A stretch of DNA of 64,000 nucleotides from NCBI RefSeq assembly GCF_037201965.1, contig NZ_CP147518.1, forward strand, positions 3,961,001-4,025,000, written 5' to 3'. The position numbers and the translations under genes were made by a program. The notes beneath the pieces are model-generated. The model did not search any database. It was not told where the DNA came from and saw nothing but the letters and a program-made list of their open reading frames with translations. Position 1 is the stretch's first letter. Each line of letters opens with the position of its first letter. Below, in pieces: positions 1 to 8,635 of this stretch. This stretch comes from Spirosoma sp. SC4-14 (lineage in GTDB: Bacteria > Bacteroidota > Bacteroidia > Cytophagales > Spirosomataceae).

Positions 1-215
1 TTATTCATTATTGGCTCTGCTTAGTCATTTATCATTTATGAGCTAAAATATCCAACTCACGAATCCCTTTGTCAAATGAGATGTTTTATTTTAAAATTTA
101 CAAAACTGGGCGTTTCCTGAAAGTAAAAGCTCAAACCTGCATAATTGGAGCATTCGCTCTGTCGCCCGAAAGCCACACTTGCAGCAAACCTCATGTTGGC
201 AGCAGGCGATGTACA

Positions 216-512
216 TTACACGACTGGCGGAGAAGGAAATACTGTATTAATTACCTGTTGCAAGGCGTTCACATCAGGTAAAATAAACCACGTTGGATTT
301 CCTGGCCTTACAGTGGGATAACCGATGTCGGGATTGTCCTCATTCCAGTAATTGTAATTATGGCGCAACCCGAAAACTTTTTCTCCATTCTGAAGCTCTA
401 TCTCAGCAATAGAAAAACCGTCTGGTGTACTTTGTGTTCCATCGTGAAGAACTCGAATTACTTTTTTGATACGGTTTTTTGGATAAACAACATCTTTTGG
501 ATTATAAGGCAT
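216..512 (-). CDS. Hypothetical protein, 98 aa
   Basis: I do not recognise this protein. It starts at an ATG, is soluble with no signal peptide or membrane segment, and has a tidy mix of charged and aromatic residues (for example GLRHNYNYWNEDNPD) that looks like real protein rather than a shadow reading frame. It lies in the AT-rich left edge of the window, with the same orientation as the membrane protein upstream (572-1168), 59 bases away. The AT-rich setting and the nearby attC-like repeat suggest an accessory, possibly cassette-borne gene; that is inference. Confidence 0.6.
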   Translation of the reverse strand: MPYNPKDVVYPKNRIKKVIRVLHDGTQSTPDGFSIAEIELQNGEKVFGLRHNYNYWNEDNPDIGYPTVRPGNPTWFILPDVNALQQVINTVFPSPPVV

Positions 513-571
513 AGTGTTTTGGTTTTAGAAAGCATCCCTGATCGAAAATGACTGGATTAGCAGCAGGCGTG

Positions 572-1168
572 TCAATAGTCTTTTTCCTCTTCCTTAATAA
601 AGTGTTTGTCAAATTCTAACGGCTTTTTTGGGTAAATACAAGCTATATAAATGAAGTAGATAAGCATACTGACGCCAACAAATAATAGTAAGCCTTGCTT
701 GGCAAGCGAAGTCTCTACTAAAATTAGGATTGCCCCAATAGTTAAAGACCCAAATGAATAAAAAACAAAAAACTTCCGACTTGGCTTGTTTCGCCATTTG
801 TACAAAAGCAATAAAAGTGGAATGATGGCGATAGAAGATACGCCTACATTGTAGCGTTCCTCTTTTATACTCACAAAAGCACAAAAAAAAACAAAAGGCA
901 TTATTGCGTCAACAAGAATATAAGCAACTGACCTTCGGTCAACAGGTACATTATCGTTCATGTCACCATTCAAGTGCATGTAATCAACAACAGAAAATAT
1001 AGCAATAATAAGACAAGTATAAAAGTCAGGAAAGATAAAGTCGTCTGTTGATAATGAGCGCTTACTCAGAATAAGGTCGTAAACCATATTACCTAAAAAA
1101 GCTGGATAAAGTAGCCCATATATAACGGAGCTAAGTCTTTTCTTCCAATTGTTTTGCTTCTCGTTCAA
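572..1168 (-). CDS. Hypothetical membrane protein, about six TM segments
   Basis: The 198-residue product has about six hydrophobic stretches (roughly residues 14-33, 50-66, 82-100, 110-126, 134-152 and 158-178), a basic N-terminus and a highly charged C-terminal tail ending in KEEEKDY. No family motif is recognisable, so no function is given. Base composition is markedly AT-rich compared with genes after position 1797, which fits horizontal acquisition. An attC-like palindromic repeat lies about 110 bases upstream of its start. Confidence 0.65.
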   Translation of the reverse strand: MNEKQNNWKKRLSSVIYGLLYPAFLGNMVYDLILSKRSLSTDDFIFPDFYTCLIIAIFSVVDYMHLNGDMNDNVPVDRRSVAYILVDAIMPFVFFCAFVSIKEERYNVGVSSIAIIPLLLLLYKWRNKPSRKFFVFYSFGSLTIGAILILVETSLAKQGLLLFVGVSMLIYFIYIACIYPKKPLEFDKHFIKEEEKDY

Positions 1169-1279
1169 GACGATAAATTTTTAAAACGGCGCATTACTTG
1201 CCAGCAATTCGACAATTACAACACTTTCAATAAAAAATACACAATTTACATTTTTATCGCTATAATATTCTAAACCGTT

Positions 1280-1443
1280 GCCTAACGGGGTGTTTATTGT
1301 GTCCCATGCCACGTTGCAAACTCACTTTTGACTGCCGCAAAGGGGGCGTTTCTCATGTTAACCGAAACCGGACCAACAAACATAAACCGCCCTGTCGCGG
1401 GACGGGTAACTTGTCACACGAAGCCCACCAATACGTTATTAGC
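1280..1443. repeat. attC-like / dispersed palindromic element
   Basis: The left end is GCCTAAC (1280-1286) followed by GGGGTGT; the right end is CACACGAAGCCCACC leading to GTTATTAGC (1435-1443). The inner part contains a GC-rich imperfect palindrome around 1389-1406. The GCCTAAC core and the imperfect complementarity of the ends resemble integron attC sites and the large dispersed repeats of some Bacteroidota. No integrase gene is in the window, and the right core does not fit the canonical GTTRRRY exactly, so this stays tentative. Confidence 0.4.
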
Positions 1444-1695
1444 TGTTACGTTCCACCCAACATACTATCATACGCAAGTCCCCTTAAACCAATACCCTAA
1501 CAATTAACCTATTGATAGTAAGCACACCCATTTTTCTCCCCCAACCACAAAGCAAGAATACTCACCTCAACTCATTTAAGCAACTCAACTATCCATTAAG
1601 CTACCAATCCATGCTCTGAATTTATTACACGGCGCAAAGTGCTAACGTAACCTCTAAAACTTACATTTATTCTCCCAAAAGCAGCCCCTATGCCA

Positions 1696-1716
1696 AATAC
1701 TGTAAACAGAAAACCG
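1696..1716. repeat. Half copy of the TTTACGG repeat family
   Basis: This 21-base sequence is identical at 20 of 21 positions to 5964-5984. It contains the TGTAAACAGAAAACCG motif related to the arms of the full palindromes at 10391, 15090, 56148 and 57069. It lies about 80 bases upstream of the Crp/Fnr gene; the other copy lies about 67 bases upstream of a TonB receptor gene. Confidence 0.55.
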
Positions 1717-1796
1717 TCTCCCGTCACCGTAGTAGAAAGACATAAGCGTTTCGCTTTACGGGTTGCTATACCTTAGATTCTTTATTACCCATCGTA

Positions 1797-2372
1797 ATGC
1801 GTCCCGTTGATTGCATCATCAACTATCTGGAAGGCTTTGTGCCGCTACCGGCCGAAGCCAAAGCAGCCTTGAGCGCGATGCTGCACTATAAGCGCATTGG
1901 CCGCAAAGAGCATATCGTGTGGCCCAATCAGGTGCATGAATACATTTCGTTTATTTATACCGGTTGTGTGCGCGAGTACTACATCGACGACCGCGAGCAG
2001 GAAGTGGCCCTTTGGTTCGGCTTTCCCTACGATGTTGTTGTGGCGTTGCCCAGCTTTATTGCGCAGCAAGCCGGTCATACGGGCATTCAGGCGCTGGACG
2101 ACACCGAAGTGCTTCAGATTAACCGCACCGATTTATACGCCCTCTTCGATCAGTTCCACGCCATCGAACGGCTGGGTCGCCTGCTCACCGAGCAATACCT
2201 CATCAACAGCGACAACTACATTCAGAGCCTTCAGACGCAAAGTGCGCAGGTCCGCTACGAGAATCTGCTGGCCCGCCGACCGCAGATTCTACAGACGGTG
2301 CCTCTTTCCATGATTGCGTCGTACCTCGGCATCAGCCAGGAAACCCTCAGCCGGATTCGCGCCAAACGGTAG
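1797..2372 (+). CDS. Crp/Fnr family transcriptional regulator
   Basis: The 191-residue product has the layout of Bacteroidota Crp/Fnr regulators. A cyclic-nucleotide-binding-type beta-barrel covers about residues 25-115 (FIYTGCVREYYIDD, then EVALWFGFP). A dimerisation helix follows at about 120-145, and a C-terminal helix-turn-helix at about 168-190 (MIASYLGISQETLSRIRAK), matching the Fnr-type recognition pattern of these proteins. No 4Fe-4S cysteine cluster is visible, so direct oxygen sensing is unlikely. It is a single gene, and its targets are unknown. Just after its stop begins a cluster of short hairpin repeats (2405-2705). Confidence 0.9.
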   Translation: MRPVDCIINYLEGFVPLPAEAKAALSAMLHYKRIGRKEHIVWPNQVHEYISFIYTGCVREYYIDDREQEVALWFGFPYDVVVALPSFIAQQAGHTGIQALDDTEVLQINRTDLYALFDQFHAIERLGRLLTEQYLINSDNYIQSLQTQSAQVRYENLLARRPQILQTVPLSMIASYLGISQETLSRIRAKR

Positions 2373-2838
2373 CTCCTGTCCGCTTTCCCTGCCCTCACGG
2401 CTACGATTCAACTCCGAAGGAGTACTATTCGTATAGAGCAAGCCTACGCTGTTGAGCGTAGTATTGACTACGCGCTGACGACGGCTTCGTTTGCGAGTGA
2501 ATAAAGCCCTCTTCAGAGCAGGGTTGTTAAGTTCTGTTTTTCAACGCCGAAGGCGTGTCAGGATTATAGCAAAAAAGGCCGTAAGAAGCCATATAGAGCC
2601 CTGAAAGGGCGGCATTATGTCACGGCACCGGCCGCCCGGCCTTTCAGGGCTCTATATGGGTCACTTCCCCTTTTCTACAATACTATCATCCCTACGGGAT
2701 TGGAACTTACCCTGCTGTTTCTCGGATAGACAAAACGAACAGCCGTATGCGGTTCCAGACAATAATTTGATCTTTGTCAAGCGCTTCGCCCAAAAAATCC
2801 TACCATATTGCAGGATAATCCTAAAACCGCCATCCTGT
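2373..2838. repeat. Cluster of short dispersed hairpin repeats
   Basis: This 466-base gap holds at least five short palindromes, each with its own tail: CTCCGAAGGAG with TACTATTCGTATAG near 2413; CTACGCT-GTTG-AGCGTAG near 2451; CGCCGAAGGCG with TGTCAGGATTATAG near 2550; GCCCTGAAAGGGC near 2600, with an inverted partner near 2640; and ATCCCTACGGGAT near 2689. The inverted GAGCCCTGAAAGG / CCTTTCAGGGCTC pair can form a larger stem. Such NCC-GAA-GGN hairpins recur through genomes of several environmental phyla; function unknown. Confidence 0.6.
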
Positions 2839-4119
2839 ATGAAATTGCTGATTTCTGGCATCAGTGCCCTGCTGCTCGGTGTCTGGCTGAGTTCCTGTAA
2901 CTCGTCGACCTCGCAGCAAAGCAAATTAGATGTAGCCACCCTGCCCAAAGCATCGCCCGAACAAATCGAAAAGCTGGTCGAACAGTTTATCGACGCGCAG
3001 GAAGGGCAAACCATCCAGATTCCCGAAGGCTATTTTGAGCTAAACACCCAGTTGATTCTGGACAAGGTCAATAAAGTGACCATCAAAGGAGCCGGTATGT
3101 ACAAATCCGTGCTGTCGTTCAGGAACATCACTACCGGGGGCGAAGGCATGAAAATAGCCGGAAACGGCATTGTGTTGCAGGATTTCACGGTGATGGACGC
3201 TCCCGGCGACTGTATTAAAACCCAGCACTGCGAAGGTCTGACGTTTCGGGCGGTTAATACGACCTGGACCCATCAGGATTTGAGCAAAAGCGGAACCTAT
3301 GGCATCTATCCAGTTCAGTGCAAAAACGTATTGGTCGAAAAATGCGAAGTGTCGCACTCGCGCGATGCGGGCATCTACGTAGGGCAATCCGAAAACATTA
3401 TCGTTCGCGACAATGTCGTGTTTGAGAACGTGGCCGGTATCGAAATCGAGAATTCCGACAACGCCGAAGTCTACAACAACCTGACCGAAAACAACACGGG
3501 CGGCATTCTGGTGTTCAACCTGCCCGGCCTGCCGAAGCCGTTTGGCTCGCGGACGAAGGTGTATAACAACACCATCCGCAATAATAACCACGACAATTTT
3601 GCGGTAGCCAGCGCCGGTCAGAACGGGAACGCCATTACGATGGTGCCACCCGGTAGCGGTATTATTATACTGGCGGGCAACGAGGTCGAAATTTTCAACA
3701 ACAAACTCATCGACCAGAAAACGATCTCGATTGCCATTGCCAGCTATCACATCACCGAACTGCCCATCCCGAACCATCCCGGCTGGTCGCCCTTCACGAC
3801 CAACATATCCGTTCATGATAACACTTTCGAGCATAAATTCGGCGTCCCCGACCTGACGAAAGACCTGGGTAAACTGATCGCGGCCAAGTGCCTGAAATCG
3901 CAGGATATTGTCTATGATGGCATTATCGACGATACCAAAGGGAAAGACGTTACCAAAAACCCGATGAATATCTGCATCGGCGAAAAGCAGAAAGACCTGC
4001 GGTTTTCGCGCCTGCTGATACCCGCCAGTGGCAAGGTCACCGACATCGACGTGTTCAACGATCTCAATACGTTCAATACGTGCCAGGTCGCCGTACAAAC
4101 ATCGCCCCCGGTGATGTGA
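2839..4119 (+). CDS. Parallel beta-helix repeat lipoprotein (partner of diheme cytochrome)
   Basis: I chose the ATG at 2839, not the earlier in-frame codons, because it gives a lipoprotein signal (MKLLISGISALLLGVWLSSC, lipobox LSSC). The mature protein has a right-handed beta-helix pattern over about residues 65-350, with recurrent turns such as GIYVGQSENIIVRDN and VAGIEIENSDNAEVYNN. This matches the beta-helix family (TIGR03805 type) known to occur in two-gene pairs with a c-type cytochrome family (TIGR03806 type), which is exactly the next gene here, 80 bases downstream. The function of the pair is not established; it acts outside the cytoplasmic membrane. Confidence 0.85.
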   Translation: MKLLISGISALLLGVWLSSCNSSTSQQSKLDVATLPKASPEQIEKLVEQFIDAQEGQTIQIPEGYFELNTQLILDKVNKVTIKGAGMYKSVLSFRNITTGGEGMKIAGNGIVLQDFTVMDAPGDCIKTQHCEGLTFRAVNTTWTHQDLSKSGTYGIYPVQCKNVLVEKCEVSHSRDAGIYVGQSENIIVRDNVVFENVAGIEIENSDNAEVYNNLTENNTGGILVFNLPGLPKPFGSRTKVYNNTIRNNNHDNFAVASAGQNGNAITMVPPGSGIIILAGNEVEIFNNKLIDQKTISIAIASYHITELPIPNHPGWSPFTTNISVHDNTFEHKFGVPDLTKDLGKLIAAKCLKSQDIVYDGIIDDTKGKDVTKNPMNICIGEKQKDLRFSRLLIPASGKVTDIDVFNDLNTFNTCQVAVQTSPPVM

Positions 4120-4134
4120 TAGCGCCGTTTTTTT

Positions 4135-4171
4135 AGAACACAGATGACACGGATTAAACAGATTTACACGG
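4135..4171. repeat. Dispersed ACACGGATTAAACAGATTTACACGG-type repeat
   Basis: This short sequence between the beta-helix and cytochrome genes has the form GAACACAGATGACACGGATT followed by AAACAGATTTACACGG. The same kind of sequence is known as a dispersed repeat in many bacterial genomes. Only one degenerate copy is visible in this window. It splits the 80-base gap of an otherwise paired gene set. Confidence 0.4.
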
Positions 4172-4199
4172 CAAAATCAATGATTCACTCAATTACATT

Positions 4200-5294
4200 A
4201 TGTTGAAAAGAAACGGGTTGTTTGTGGCGGTGCTGGTGTTTGTGGCGGTTGTGTTTCATGCCTGTTTTGTGAAGAATCGGGCAACGGTTCACCCCTCGCA
4301 GATCGACTTCTCGGCACTTCCGCTCAAAAAACTTTCGGAGTATGGCTTTTTTACCGGCAATCTGAGTCAGATGCAGCCGAATGAAAAGGTGCTGGCTTAT
4401 GAGCCCGTTGCCACGCTGTTTACCGATTATGCGTTCAAGAAGCGGTTTGTCTGGATGCCTGAAGGCAGCTCGGCTACGGTCGACGCCGACCAGCCCGACG
4501 ATCCGCTGAACTTCCCGGACAAAACCATCCTGATCAAGAACTTCTACTACCCCGCCGACTTCACAAAACCGACGGGAGAAAAACGGATTCTCGAAACGCG
4601 CCTGTTAGTGAAAGACAACGGAAGCTGGAAAGCCTACCCCTACCGCTGGAACGACGACCAGACCGAGGCCGATTATAAAATAACGGGCGAAACGATTCCG
4701 GTTAGCTGGAACGATGAACACGGGCAGCGTCACGCCATTAACTACGCGATGCCCAACAAGAATCAGTGTAAAAGCTGCCATAACCAGCAGGATGCCTTCG
4801 TACCGATTGGCCCGAAAGTAAAGCAGCTTAACCATTCGATTACCTATGCGGATGGTCATACGGAGAACCAGCTAACCCGATGGACGAAGCTGGGCTACCT
4901 GAACGCAACATCCGAAACCATTGCCCGCATTACCCCGCTGGTCAGTATGAACGACGCACAGGCATCGCTCGACGCCCGCGCCCGTTCGTATCTGGATGTG
5001 AACTGCGGCCACTGCCACAATCCGAAAGGGCCTGCCTCTACATCGGGTCTATACCTGAATTATGAACAGAAAGACCCGTTTCACTGGGGTGTCTTGAAGT
5101 CGCCCGTAGCCGCCGGTATCGGAGCCGGAACGTTCAAATTCGACATCGATCCCGGTCAGGGAAAAGCGTCTATCATGACCTACCGCATGAATTCGGTTCA
5201 TCCCGGCATTATGATGCCTGAGCTTGGCCGTGTCAGCATCCACACCGAAGGTGTAGCCCTGATTGAGTCGTGGATCAACAGTTTGAAGAAGTAA
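4200..5294 (+). CDS. Diheme c-type cytochrome lipoprotein (SO2930/HNE_0200 family)
   Basis: The 364-residue protein begins with a lipoprotein signal (VFHAC at about 19-23). It has two heme c attachment motifs, CKSCH at about 191-195 and CGHCH at about 268-272, the second in the context LDVNCGHCHNPKGPAS. The region between them contains a conserved hydrophilic domain. This is the partner family of the beta-helix lipoprotein just upstream; in other genomes the two occur side by side or fused. It is presumably exported and heme-loaded, with electron-transfer or redox enzyme activity outside the cytoplasmic membrane, but the substrate is unknown. A 10-bp hairpin overlaps the stop codon. Confidence 0.87.
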   Translation: MLKRNGLFVAVLVFVAVVFHACFVKNRATVHPSQIDFSALPLKKLSEYGFFTGNLSQMQPNEKVLAYEPVATLFTDYAFKKRFVWMPEGSSATVDADQPDDPLNFPDKTILIKNFYYPADFTKPTGEKRILETRLLVKDNGSWKAYPYRWNDDQTEADYKITGETIPVSWNDEHGQRHAINYAMPNKNQCKSCHNQQDAFVPIGPKVKQLNHSITYADGHTENQLTRWTKLGYLNATSETIARITPLVSMNDAQASLDARARSYLDVNCGHCHNPKGPASTSGLYLNYEQKDPFHWGVLKSPVAAGIGAGTFKFDIDPGQGKASIMTYRMNSVHPGIMMPELGRVSIHTEGVALIESWINSLKK

Positions 5295-5316
5295 GCCTGG
5301 CTCGTTGAGCCAGGCT
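5294..5316. terminator. Hairpin between convergent genes
   Basis: AGCCTGGCTC and GAGCCAGGCT pair perfectly (10 bp) around a GTT loop. The hairpin begins on the last base of the cytochrome stop codon and lies just beyond the end of the convergent PEGA gene. There is no strong U-tract, so terminator function is probable rather than certain. Confidence 0.6.
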
Positions 5317-5323
5317 CAGAACC

Positions 5324-5854
5324 TTACGGCTTTACTTTTTCAAGGTAGCCTATTTTTTCCCAGTCAGCTTTTGGAGTAAGGGTAATCCCAATTAAAATGG
5401 AGTCGTTCGCGCCTTTCTGTAGTGAGGCCGTATTACTTCTTAGTTCGGCTCTAACCTGTTCAGGCGAAAGCTTGTACATAGCCCCATCGGCAGCATCGAC
5501 AATGAGTCCAATTAGGCCTCCAAAGATAATATTACCAGCAATCCAGCCATCTACTTTCCGCGTCAGAACAATTTCATAGGGATTATAGCCTTCCATTTCC
5601 ACTTTGATGGCCTGGGTGTCTTTGCGTAGTAATTTCACAACCATAGGCGTTATACCCATGTTTTGCCCATTGACAGAAATGGAAGCGCCAGTAGGTGTGC
5701 TGGATATACCAATTTGTTGTTTAGAGCCGTGCAGAATGGTAGCACATCCAGTTACAGTGAGCGTAAGCGCAAAGAAAAAAAACGAATCATATAGAACAGT
5801 AATGGTTATGGTGAACAGGCAAGAATAATAGTGTCTACTTGAAAAAGCAATCAA
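5324..5854 (-). CDS. PEGA-domain lipoprotein
   Basis: A hydrophobic N-terminus ends in a lipobox (TVTGC at about residues 34-38), followed by ATILHGSKQ, typical of outer-membrane lipoproteins with a PEGA domain. The PEGA-like segment is at about residues 51-90 (SSTPTGASISVNGQNMG, then KVEMEGYNPYEI). A glycine-rich hydrophobic hairpin follows (GWIAGNIIFGGLIGLIVD, about 105-122), as in related Bacteroidota proteins. The family is thought to bind surface or cell-wall components; no substrate can be given. The called start is a TTG and no ATG precedes the signal segment, so the exact start is uncertain. Confidence 0.75.
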   Translation of the reverse strand: MIAFSSRHYYSCLFTITITVLYDSFFFFALTLTVTGCATILHGSKQQIGISSTPTGASISVNGQNMGITPMVVKLLRKDTQAIKVEMEGYNPYEIVLTRKVDGWIAGNIIFGGLIGLIVDAADGAMYKLSPEQVRAELRSNTASLQKGANDSILIGITLTPKADWEKIGYLEKVKP

Positions 5855-5963
5855 ACAACAAATAAAGTCACCTTTATATAATCCATATTTACTACACGGT
5901 ATTTGGTTCCTGAAAGTACTTCCGCGAAACGTACTTCACTTGTTAATCACAGCGCCTTCACCG

Positions 5964-5984
5964 AATACCGTAAACAGAAAACCG
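5964..5984. repeat. Half copy of the TTTACGG repeat family
   Basis: This 21-base sequence has one mismatch to 1696-1716. It lies in the leader region of the TonB receptor gene at 6052. Only the right half of the palindrome seen at 10391, 15090 and 57069 is recognisable. Confidence 0.55.
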
Positions 5985-6051
5985 CCCACCACTATAGGGG
6001 TATCGGGCAAACTAACTGTCGGGAGAGCAAACCATCATACTCTCCAAACAG

Positions 6052-8427
6052 ATGTTTACTCTATTTCGAAATCTTCTTGTTGTCTTTTTAGCCCTGTCTC
6101 CCCTGTCGCTTTTGGGTCAGGGATTTACCCAAACCATTCGGGGTGTTGTTGTCGACCAGAGTTTACAGGCTCCCCTTCCCGGTGCTACCGTTGTTGTCGT
6201 AAACAGCACCCCGCTCAAAGGCACCAGCACCGACGCAGCGGGCCAGTTTCGGCTCAGTCAGGTGCCGGTTGGGCGGCAAACGCTTCAGGTCAGTGCGGTA
6301 GGTTATAAGAATGTGCTGCTACAGAATATTGCTGTCGATGCCGGAAAAGAACTGGTCCTGAACGTGTCGCTCGAAGAAACCGTGAATCAGCTATCGGAAA
6401 TCAACGTAAAGCCGACCATCGAGAAAGACAAACCACTGAACGAAATGGCGGCAGTGTCGGCCCGTACGTTTTCCGTCGAAGAAACGCAGAAGTTTGCGGC
6501 CGCCGTCAACGACCCCGCCCGAATGGCGACGGCCTATGCGGGTGTTGTAGGTGCCGACGATGGCAACAACTATATCGTTATCCGGGGTAACGCACCCAAT
6601 GGTCTGCTCTGGCGCATGGAAGGCGTTGAAATCCCGAACCCCAATCATTTCGCCAATCTGGGCACCACCGGCGGTGGCATTTCGATTCTGAGTGCGCAGT
6701 TACTGGCCAATTCCGACTTTCTGACCGGGGCTTTTCCGGCCGAGTACGGCAATGCGCTATCGGGCGTTTTCGATCTGCGACTGCGTCGGGGCAACAATAC
6801 CAAACGCGAATACACCATCCAGGCTGGTGTACTGGGCCTGGATGTGGCCGCCGAAGGGCCCATTGCCAAAGGCTATAATGGCTCATTTTTGATTAATTAC
6901 CGCTATTCGACCCTCGGTTTGTTGTCTAAACTGGGCGTAAGTGTCGGCGTGGGCGAGCAGGTATTTCAGGATTTGTCGTTCAATGTCTATCTGCCCACTA
7001 AAAAAGCGGGAACGTTCACCCTTTTCGGCTTTGGTGGTCTGAGCAGCAGTAAAAACAAAGCCCCCGCCGACTCAACAAAGTGGGAATACGACTACGAACG
7101 CTACAACGAAGATTTTCGGTCGAATACGGGAGCCGCTGGCCTGACCCACACGATTCCGTTTAGCCGGAAAGCAGTGCTTAAAACAGTTTTGCTGGCATCG
7201 GGTTTCGGGAATCGGCTGCGCGAGGAACGGCTCGAACCTTCGGACAACTACCGGGCCACGGAGCGCGCCAACGAAAGCTACGTGACCCAGAAACGCATTC
7301 TGTCATCGACGCTAACCTATAAACTCAATCCGCAACACACCATCCGGGCAGGGGTGATTGGTAGTCAGTTGCTGTATGATCTGTCGCAACGGACGTGGGA
7401 AGCGGAGCAGCAGCAGGTTGTGACGCGCATTCAGCTAAGTGATCAGACGAATACGCTACAGGCTTTTGGGCAATGGAATTACCGGGCTTCGGAGCAACTG
7501 ACGTTCAACGCGGGCCTGCACTACCTCCGCCTTGCGCTCAATGGTAGTTCGTCGCTCGAACCGCGCGGTTCTGTTCGCTGGGCATTTCGGCCCAATCAGT
7601 CGCTGAGTTTTGGGTATGGGCTGCACAGCCAGCTTCAGAATCCGGCGACTTATTTTGTGTTGCCGATCAGCGCGTCGGGCGAAACGCCGAGTCAGACTAA
7701 CCAGAAACTGGGCTTCACGCGCTCGCACCACTATGTGCTGGCCTACGACCGCCGGCTCAACACCCGCGCCGATGGGGCTCCGCTGCGTCTGAAAGTTGAA
7801 ACGTACTACCAATGGCTGTTCGATGTGCCGGTTAGTGCCAACCAGCGGGATGCCTTTTCGGTCATCAACAATTTCAGTGGGTTTGCCGACCGCGATCTGG
7901 TCAACTCAGGTAATGGGCGTAATTATGGGCTGGAACTAACCCTGGAACAGTTTCTGCATCGGGGACTTTATTTCCTGCTGTCGTCGTCGCTTTATAATTC
8001 AGAATACCGGGGTTCGGATGGCATCTGGCGCAACACGCGCTGGAACGGACGGTATGCCCAGAGCCTGCTGATCGGGAAAGAATGGACGGCGGGCTCGAAT
8101 GTGTTTGGCCTTAACCTCAAGCTGAGCTACTATGGTGGCTATCGCGATACGCCTATCGATGTCGAAAAATCCCGGCAACTGGACCAAACCGAATACATCG
8201 ATAGTCAGTCGTTTACGACCCAGCTTCCCGATTATTTCCGCCCCGACATCCGACTGAGCTGGAAGCGAAATAAACTCCATTCGACCCGTACGCTCTCGCT
8301 CGATCTACAAAATGCTATAAACCGACAAAATGTCTATGGCCAAACATTCGATCCGCTCAGTGGTACCGTAAAAACATTTTATGGCACGGGCATGATCCCC
8401 GTATTGAGCTATCGTGTTGTGTTCTAA
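6052..8427 (+). CDS. TonB-dependent receptor with carboxypeptidase-regulatory domain
   Basis: The 791-residue outer-membrane protein has a signal peptide (to about residue 22, LLGQGF). A CarboxypepD_reg-like beta-sandwich covers about 25-105 (TIRGVVVDQS, then DAAGQFRLSQVPVG). A TonB plug covers about 120-235 (VIRGNAPNGLLWRMEGVEIPNPNHF, then EYGNALSGVFDLRLR). A beta-barrel follows and ends in an aromatic C-terminus (YRVVF). It imports a large or scarce substrate using proton-motive force. No SusD homologue is adjacent, so it is probably not a classical polysaccharide utilisation receptor; the ligand is unknown. It stands alone, with its own leader holding a half repeat. Confidence 0.93.
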   Translation: MFTLFRNLLVVFLALSPLSLLGQGFTQTIRGVVVDQSLQAPLPGATVVVVNSTPLKGTSTDAAGQFRLSQVPVGRQTLQVSAVGYKNVLLQNIAVDAGKELVLNVSLEETVNQLSEINVKPTIEKDKPLNEMAAVSARTFSVEETQKFAAAVNDPARMATAYAGVVGADDGNNYIVIRGNAPNGLLWRMEGVEIPNPNHFANLGTTGGGISILSAQLLANSDFLTGAFPAEYGNALSGVFDLRLRRGNNTKREYTIQAGVLGLDVAAEGPIAKGYNGSFLINYRYSTLGLLSKLGVSVGVGEQVFQDLSFNVYLPTKKAGTFTLFGFGGLSSSKNKAPADSTKWEYDYERYNEDFRSNTGAAGLTHTIPFSRKAVLKTVLLASGFGNRLREERLEPSDNYRATERANESYVTQKRILSSTLTYKLNPQHTIRAGVIGSQLLYDLSQRTWEAEQQQVVTRIQLSDQTNTLQAFGQWNYRASEQLTFNAGLHYLRLALNGSSSLEPRGSVRWAFRPNQSLSFGYGLHSQLQNPATYFVLPISASGETPSQTNQKLGFTRSHHYVLAYDRRLNTRADGAPLRLKVETYYQWLFDVPVSANQRDAFSVINNFSGFADRDLVNSGNGRNYGLELTLEQFLHRGLYFLLSSSLYNSEYRGSDGIWRNTRWNGRYAQSLLIGKEWTAGSNVFGLNLKLSYYGGYRDTPIDVEKSRQLDQTEYIDSQSFTTQLPDYFRPDIRLSWKRNKLHSTRTLSLDLQNAINRQNVYGQTFDPLSGTVKTFYGTGMIPVLSYRVVF

Positions 8428-8635
8428 AAGGTCGTAGTCGGTTGGAAATAGCCCATCGTTGAGCGTAGTCTAACTAGCAGAAAATCAAAGTCTATGTTAT
8501 CAATAGAAAAGCCCATAGGGTCGACATCTTAGTAGCGGTGTAGAAGAATAGCTACTACGATGACATGCCTACGGCGTTGTTATGAAAAAGCCCTGCACAG
8601 GAAAATAAGTGGCTCGCTTATTTGGTAAAAATCAA
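8428..8635. repeat. Intergenic hairpin repeats
   Basis: The 208-base gap contains GTTGAGCGTAGT (near 8459; also near 2457), a CCCATAGGG core with tail TCGACATCTTAGTAGC near 8513, and a TGCCTACGGCG core near 8567 with an inverted tail containing GCTACTACGATGACA. These belong to the same class of short palindrome-plus-tail repeats as the cluster at 2373-2838, here as an inverted pair. No gene is seen. Confidence 0.45.

Larger units (their letters stand above)
1169..1796. other. Gene-free 628-base region with attC-like repeat and half-repeat
   Basis: No convincing gene is present. It holds the attC-like element at 1280-1443, an AT-rich filler, and at 1696-1716 a half copy of the TTTACGG repeat that recurs at 5964-5984. 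A short open frame at 1297-1500 lies inside the attC-like repeat and is low-complexity, so it is not called. The promoter of the Crp/Fnr regulator should be in the last 100 bases, but no clear -7 element was identified. Confidence 0.6.

Noticed and set aside
69-281. Short plus-strand frame at the left edge
   Set aside because: It overlaps the end of the more plausible gene at 216-512, with no coding features.
1297-1500. Short open frame inside the attC-like element
   Set aside because: It is composed of repeat DNA and looks like a chance frame.
3040-4098. Long open frame antisense to the beta-helix gene
   Set aside because: It mirrors the high third-codon GC of the plus-strand beta-helix gene and shows no domain or signal; the plus-strand product has a lipoprotein signal and beta-helix repeats.
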